Origin: Agitococcus lubricus
GTDB lineage: Bacteria > Pseudomonadota > Gammaproteobacteria > Pseudomonadales > Moraxellaceae
NCBI RefSeq assembly: GCF_003051055.1
Contig: NZ_QAON01000003.1
Location: 1-64,000 of the forward strand
Direction of reading: 5' to 3'
Length of the DNA stretch: 64,000 nucleotides
Part shown: piece by piece, positions 60,103 through 64,000 of the stretch
Position numbering within the stretch: position 1 is the stretch's first letter
Layout of the letters: every line of letters begins with the position of its first letter
Translations under genes and position numbers: made by a program
Notes under the pieces: model-generated
Told to the model about the DNA's origin: nothing
Database searches by the model: none
Seen by the model: only the letters and a program-made list of their open reading frames with translations

Positions 60103-60274
60103 TTGCGTTCATTGCGCTGCGCCTAAGTTAGCTGCGTATGTCGTTTTCAGGCATTAGGCCTATAGTTTGTCTTTAACCGCACAGAAGTATACCAAACAAC
60201 GTCTAGATTCGGCGTTAAGTGGTAGTCTGTATGATTCCTGATTTTGAAGATCAGACCAATAACAAGGGGAAAAA

Positions 60275-60547
60275 ATGAATAAGTCCGAATTGATTGATGC
60301 GATTGCTGGCTCTGCTGAAATTACAAAAGCGGATGCAGGCCGTGCTTTAGACGCAACGATTGCTGCAATTACGGCAGCATTAAAAGCGGGTGATGCAGTG
60401 ACCTTAGTTGGCTTTGGTACTTTCAGTGTTAAAGAACGTGCCGCTCGTAAAGGCCGTAATCCTAAGACTGGCGAGTCGTTAGATATTGCCGCCAGCAAAG
60501 TACCTGACTTTAAGGCAGGTAAAGGCTTAAAAGACGCAGTTGCTTAA
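60275..60547 (+). CDS. hupB: Histone-like protein HU
   Basis: A 90 aa [31 protein letters not shown], then [26 protein letters not shown], the DNA-binding arm. Nucleoid architecture protein. CAAGGGG stands before the ATG. The order HU, ppiD is conserved in gammaproteobacteria. Confidence 0.97.
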   Translation: MNKSELIDAIAGSAEITKADAGRALDATIAAITAALKAGDAVTLVGFGTFSVKERAARKGRNPKTGESLDIAASKVPDFKAGKGLKDAVA

Positions 60548-60572
60548 ATGAGCACTGTGTTGTTAGTTTAAG

Positions 60573-60594
60573 CGCGCCCCGTTGGGCGCGTTTT
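60573..60594 (+). terminator. Terminator after HU
   Basis: CGCGCCC-CGTT-GGGCGCG followed by TTTTATTTTC, 25 bases after the stop. Confidence 0.9.
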
Positions 60595-60625
60595 ATTTTC
60601 GTTTTTTCATGCGTGGTGGATATTC

Positions 60626-62530
60626 ATGCAGGCCTTTCGTGATTTGATACGTGGTTGGCTCGGCAAAGCCTTGCTTGTGTTGTTACTTGTTCCTTTCGCT
60701 TTAGTCGGAATAGAATCTTATTTTGTCGGTGGTCAAGCCGCACCAGTTGCCACAGTCAACGACCAAGAAATTGGTCAATTGGAGCTTGATCGGAGCGTTG
60801 ACCAACAAAAACAACGAATCTTAGCCAGTTTAGGGGAAAACCCAGACCCGTCTTTAATCAATACCACGGTATTACGCCAGCAAGTGTTGAAGGATTTAGT
60901 CGACCGTGAAGTGCTAAATCAATATGCGGTGAATGCGGGATTGTTGGTTGATGATGCCAAAATTGCTAAACTACTGCATGAAGCCCCCTCATTTCAAGAA
61001 AACGGTGTCTTTTCTCAAGCCCGTTACGAACAAGTGTTGCGTAATATGGGTGAAGACCCTGCAACCTTCCCCGCCAAAGCTAAAAAAGAAATTGCGGTCA
61101 GTCAGTTGACGACAGGACTAGGTCAGTCTGCCTTTGTCACCGATAAGCAAATGAATAATTTGTTAGCGGTGATGGGACAAAAACGAGATATTCATATAGC
61201 TACTGTCTCTGCGGCGGCATATTTGACACAAGTAAAAGCAACCGATGCGGAAGTACAAAAGTATTATCAAGATAATGCCGCAAAATACACCGTAGAAGAG
61301 CAAGTTGCCGTTGACTATATGGAGTTGGGTATTGAGCAATTCATCAATAAAGTGATTGTCTCAAATGAAGATTTAGACGCCCGTTACGCTGAAAAATTAA
61401 AAGATGCTGAAAAAAATGAACAGCGTCAAGCCTCGCACATCTTGATTAAAATCGGTGATAAAGTAAAAGAAGCTGATGCGCTTGCTAAGATTCAAGAGAT
61501 TGAAAAACGTGTCAAAGCAGGCGAAGATTTTGGTGCTTTGGCCAAAACCTTGTCTCAAGATGAAGGTTCAGCGACCAATAATGGCGATTTAGGCATGGCA
61601 ACTCGCGGCATGTTTGTCCCTGAGTTTGATAAAGCCTTATATGCGCTCAAAGTCGGAGAAGTGTCAGCCCCTGTCAAAACACAATACGGGTATCACCTGA
61701 TTAAGTTATTGGCCGTCCAAACACCCCCAGTCCCTAGTCTGGCTGAGTTAAAGCCTGCGTTAGAGTTAGAGATTCGTGGCATCAAAGCTGAAGAGTTGTA
61801 TATAGAAGCCGTTGAGAAAATGGATGCCTTAGCTTATGAGTCCGCTGATTTGCAAGAGGGGGCTAAACAATATGGTATCGCGATTCAAACATCTCCCTTA
61901 TTTACTAATAAAGGCGCAGCGACAGGGATTATGGCTAGCCGTAAAGTGGTACAGGCAGCATTTAGTGAAGAAGTCTTAAAAGAAGGTAAAAATTCTCAAG
62001 CGATTGCTTTAGATAACAAACACAGTGTTTGGTTGCGCGTCAATAAACACTTACCTGCGCGTGTGAAGCCCTTAGAGGAAGTCAAAGTCGATGCCCGTTT
62101 AGCAACAGAGTTAGATAAAGCCAGTTTGTTAGCTAAGGCTCAAGCAGAGACGATTGCTAAGGCGGTCAATAGTGGTAAAACTGCGACTGAGATTGCGTCA
62201 CAGTATAATTTGCAATGGCAAGAGTTTTTAGCGACCGAGCGGCGCGCACCTTCTCCTGCGCCAGAACTACTCAAAACGGCTTTCCGTCTACCCATGCCCA
62301 AAGCGAATACGATGACGGCACAAACTGCACCGTCAGGTAAAGACTTTGTGGTCGTGGCGGTGAGCCGTGTCGAGGCGGGGACAGCAGCGACCTTTACCGA
62401 TGAGCAAAAGAAGCAAGCGATGGCAAGTTTAGCGAATACCGTAGGCCAGCAAAATCTCAAAGATTTTATTGTTCACTTACGTGCGCAAGCTAAAATTAAA
62501 GAAACAGCGCCTAAAGCTGCAGAGCAATAA
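60626..62530 (+). CDS. ppiD: Periplasmic chaperone PpiD
   Basis: A 634 aa SurA/PpiD family protein. An N-terminal anchor (about residues 14-32, ALLVLLLVPFALVGIESYFV) is followed by SurA_N chaperone helices and a parvulin domain near residues 270-365 (ASHILIKIGD...LAKTLSQDEGSATNNGDLG...QYGYHLIKLL). It is anchored in the inner membrane and helps newly exported proteins fold. Isomerase activity is often weak in PpiD and is not claimed. Confidence 0.93.
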   Translation: MQAFRDLIRGWLGKALLVLLLVPFALVGIESYFVGGQAAPVATVNDQEIGQLELDRSVDQQKQRILASLGENPDPSLINTTVLRQQVLKDLVDREVLNQYAVNAGLLVDDAKIAKLLHEAPSFQENGVFSQARYEQVLRNMGEDPATFPAKAKKEIAVSQLTTGLGQSAFVTDKQMNNLLAVMGQKRDIHIATVSAAAYLTQVKATDAEVQKYYQDNAAKYTVEEQVAVDYMELGIEQFINKVIVSNEDLDARYAEKLKDAEKNEQRQASHILIKIGDKVKEADALAKIQEIEKRVKAGEDFGALAKTLSQDEGSATNNGDLGMATRGMFVPEFDKALYALKVGEVSAPVKTQYGYHLIKLLAVQTPPVPSLAELKPALELEIRGIKAEELYIEAVEKMDALAYESADLQEGAKQYGIAIQTSPLFTNKGAATGIMASRKVVQAAFSEEVLKEGKNSQAIALDNKHSVWLRVNKHLPARVKPLEEVKVDARLATELDKASLLAKAQAETIAKAVNSGKTATEIASQYNLQWQEFLATERRAPSPAPELLKTAFRLPMPKANTMTAQTAPSGKDFVVVAVSRVEAGTAATFTDEQKKQAMASLANTVGQQNLKDFIVHLRAQAKIKETAPKAAEQ

Positions 62531-62570
62531 TGTGCGTTGTGTGTTGTCCTAGAGACAACCGCCCTTAATA

Positions 62571-62590
62571 AAGCAGGCTTCGGCCTGCTT
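62571..62590 (+). terminator. Stem-loop after ppiD
   Basis: AAGCAGGC-TTCG-GCCTGCTT, a stable tetraloop hairpin with a weak T-run (TGTTGTTC) after it. Confidence 0.75.
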
Positions 62591-62641
62591 TGTTGTTCTT
62601 GAGCGCGTTTGCGCACAAGTAAATACCTTAAAGACAATGTG

Positions 62642-63433
62642 ATGAAAACAATTAGCTCTCGACAAAATCCGACGATTAAGCAACTGCATCAATTGGCGCA
62701 CTCGGCTTCTGAACGACGTAAACAACAGCAAACCGTGTTGGATGGCATACATTTACTGCAAGGTGCCTTACAACACGGCATTGCCCTTGAGTTAGTTTGT
62801 GTTAGCGAACAAGGCTTACAACATCCCGAAATCCAAGACTTGATAGCTAGAGTAGAGGCAGAGTATCCCTGTTTGCTGTTGACGGATAGTGTCTTTGATT
62901 ACATTAGCCCAACAGACAGTCCTGCGGGGGTATTGGCGGTTATCAATATGCCCACACCAACAGAGATGAGCGTGCCAACTCGCTCTTGTATCTTATTAGA
63001 AAGTGTACAAGATGCAGGTAATTTGGGCACGATTATGCGGACTGCGGTTGCGGCAGGTATTAACGACTTGGTGTTAAGTACAGGCTGTGCCAGTGTGTGG
63101 TCGCCTCGTGTCTTGCGGGCGGGTATGGGGGCACACTTTGTCATGCGTATTCAAGAAAAAAGCGATTTATCGCAGGTGATACAAGCCTACAATGGCCAAG
63201 TGTTAGCAACAGGCTTAGAGCTGGCGCAGAGTCTATATGACTTAGATTTAACCCAGCCTACGGCATGGTTGTTTGGTAATGAGGGACAGGGCTTATCGGC
63301 CTCTTTGCTGTGTTTGGCACATCAGCGTGTCATTATTCCAATGGCTGACGGCATTGAGTCGTTAAATGTGGGGGCGGCGGTAGCAGTGTGCTTATTTGAA
63401 CAGCGTCGGCAATTATTACACCTAAGTGCGTAG
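62642..63433 (+). CDS. SpoU/TrmH-family RNA methyltransferase
   Basis: The ATG at 62642 (MKTISSRQNPTIKQLHQLAHSASERRKQQQTVLDG) gives 263 aa; an earlier in-frame start adds 11 unlike residues. It has the SpoU knot: ILLESVQDAGNLGTIMRTAVAAG, AWLFGNEGQGLS and IPMADGIESLNVGAAVAVCL. It makes 2'-O-methylribose in rRNA or tRNA. The exact target (RlmB-like or another) is open. Confidence 0.88.
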   Translation: MKTISSRQNPTIKQLHQLAHSASERRKQQQTVLDGIHLLQGALQHGIALELVCVSEQGLQHPEIQDLIARVEAEYPCLLLTDSVFDYISPTDSPAGVLAVINMPTPTEMSVPTRSCILLESVQDAGNLGTIMRTAVAAGINDLVLSTGCASVWSPRVLRAGMGAHFVMRIQEKSDLSQVIQAYNGQVLATGLELAQSLYDLDLTQPTAWLFGNEGQGLSASLLCLAHQRVIIPMADGIESLNVGAAVAVCLFEQRRQLLHLSA

Positions 63434-63540
63434 AACGTGTGGATGCTTGGTACTCGATAATGATATGCGCAGTCGTCATCGACGCTACGTATTTAGCTCA
63501 CCTCACAGCGAAGCAAGCTAAATCAAAGCAACAGCAAACC

Positions 63541-64000
63541 TTAGATTTCGCCTGCAGGCATGGCAGTCGTATTAAATCCACCATCGACATATAAAATTTC
63601 ACCACTAATGCCAGATGCTAAGTCGGAGCATAAAAACGCTGCTGCATTCCCAACTTCTTCAATCGTGACATTACGTCGTAACGGTGTCGCGGCTTCGTTA
63701 TAAGCCAACATTTTTCTAAAGTTTTTAATGCCACTGGCGGCTAAGGTACGAATAGGCCCTGCCGAAATACCGTTTACGCGAACTCCCAGTGGGCCAAGGC
63801 TAGACGCTAAATAACGGACATTGGCTTCTAACGAGGCTTTTGCCAAACCCATGACATTATAATTAGGTAACACACGCTCAGACCCTTGGTAGGTGAGTGT
63901 CACCACATTACCTTTGGCATTAACAAGTAACGGTTTAGCAGCCTTGACCAACGCGGTTAAACTATAACTGCTAATGTCATGTGCAATTCTGAAACCTTCG
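63541..64000 (-). CDS. fabI: Enoyl-ACP reductase FabI, C-terminal part
   Basis: The frame stays open to the right edge of the window. Beyond the listed start it reads [71 protein letters not shown] includes the catalytic Tyr and Lys region. It performs the NADH-dependent last step of fatty-acid elongation. It is convergent with the methyltransferase gene and near ppiD/HU, as in Moraxellaceae-type genomes. Confidence 0.95.
   Translation of the reverse strand, partial: EGFRIAHDISSYSLTALVKAAKPLLVNAKGNVVTLTYQGSERVLPNYNVMGLAKASLEANVRYLASSLGPLGVRVNGISAGPIRTLAASGIKNFRKMLAYNEAATPLRRNVTIEEVGNAAAFLCSDLASGISGEILYVDGGFNTTAMPAGEI

Overview
This window joins two different kinds of DNA. Positions 1 to about 31,720 are most of a temperate phage with a P2-type (myovirus) late region. 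Positions 31,720 to 64,000 are ordinary chromosome of a gammaproteobacterium. The core genes present are htpG, gpsA, sixA, a phasin, pyrH-frr-uppS-cdsA-dxr-rseP-bamA-skp-lpxD-fabZ-lpxA, lpxB-rnhB, hupB-ppiD and fabI. The hupB/ppiD/fabI and gpsA/sixA neighbourhoods and the moderate GC suggest a Moraxellales-type organism. That placement is inference from gene order, not a measured phylogeny.

The prophage is laid out as follows. The left edge (1 to ~97) is the end of an IS3-family element that cuts off a phage primase. Next comes an early operon on the minus strand (primase, small proteins, an Ogr-like late activator, two ribbon-helix-helix proteins), divergent from an XRE-type repressor. A replication protein gene (2822-3799) carries a cluster of GTTAC repeats. 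A P22 immI-like switch follows: an Arc-like protein overlapping a BRO antirepressor, a divergent second Arc-like protein, and a perfect 19-bp palindrome between them. A cargo segment (5.8-10.4 kb) holds a solo HsdR-N-like nuclease, an unrecognised soluble plus four-TM membrane gene pair that looks like a defence or exclusion module, two small unknown genes and a hicAB toxin-antitoxin pair. The late genes then run in P2 order, mirrored: D, U, T, E'/E, FII, FI, H, an unknown tail gene, I, J, W, V, a dam/com insertion, S, R, lysis genes, X, L, M, N, O, and the divergent P and Q.

The late operons look co-controlled. V and P share a palindrome (GGTAAAA-N5-TTTTACC) centred 56 bp upstream of the start codon, followed by the same TCGGCATGAA around the start. 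O lies divergently on the same palindrome as P. This spacing matches the known P2 arrangement, where the activator Ogr binds near -55, and an Ogr-like gene is present. Right of Q there is a terminator, a weak candidate cos site, an AT-rich gap without genes, and a 40-bp relic of a tRNA-Ser gene. The relic has its 5' and 3' ends but no middle, and probably marks the attachment site. No integrase lies inside the window, so the phage continues left beyond the IS.

On the chromosome, htpG has a strong heat-shock (sigma-32) promoter match. The outer-membrane and lipid A operon is intact but has an adenine DNA methyltransferase gene between lpxA and lpxB. Two adjacent 196-198 aa membrane-anchored proteins are tandem paralogues of unknown function. 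The window ends inside fabI.
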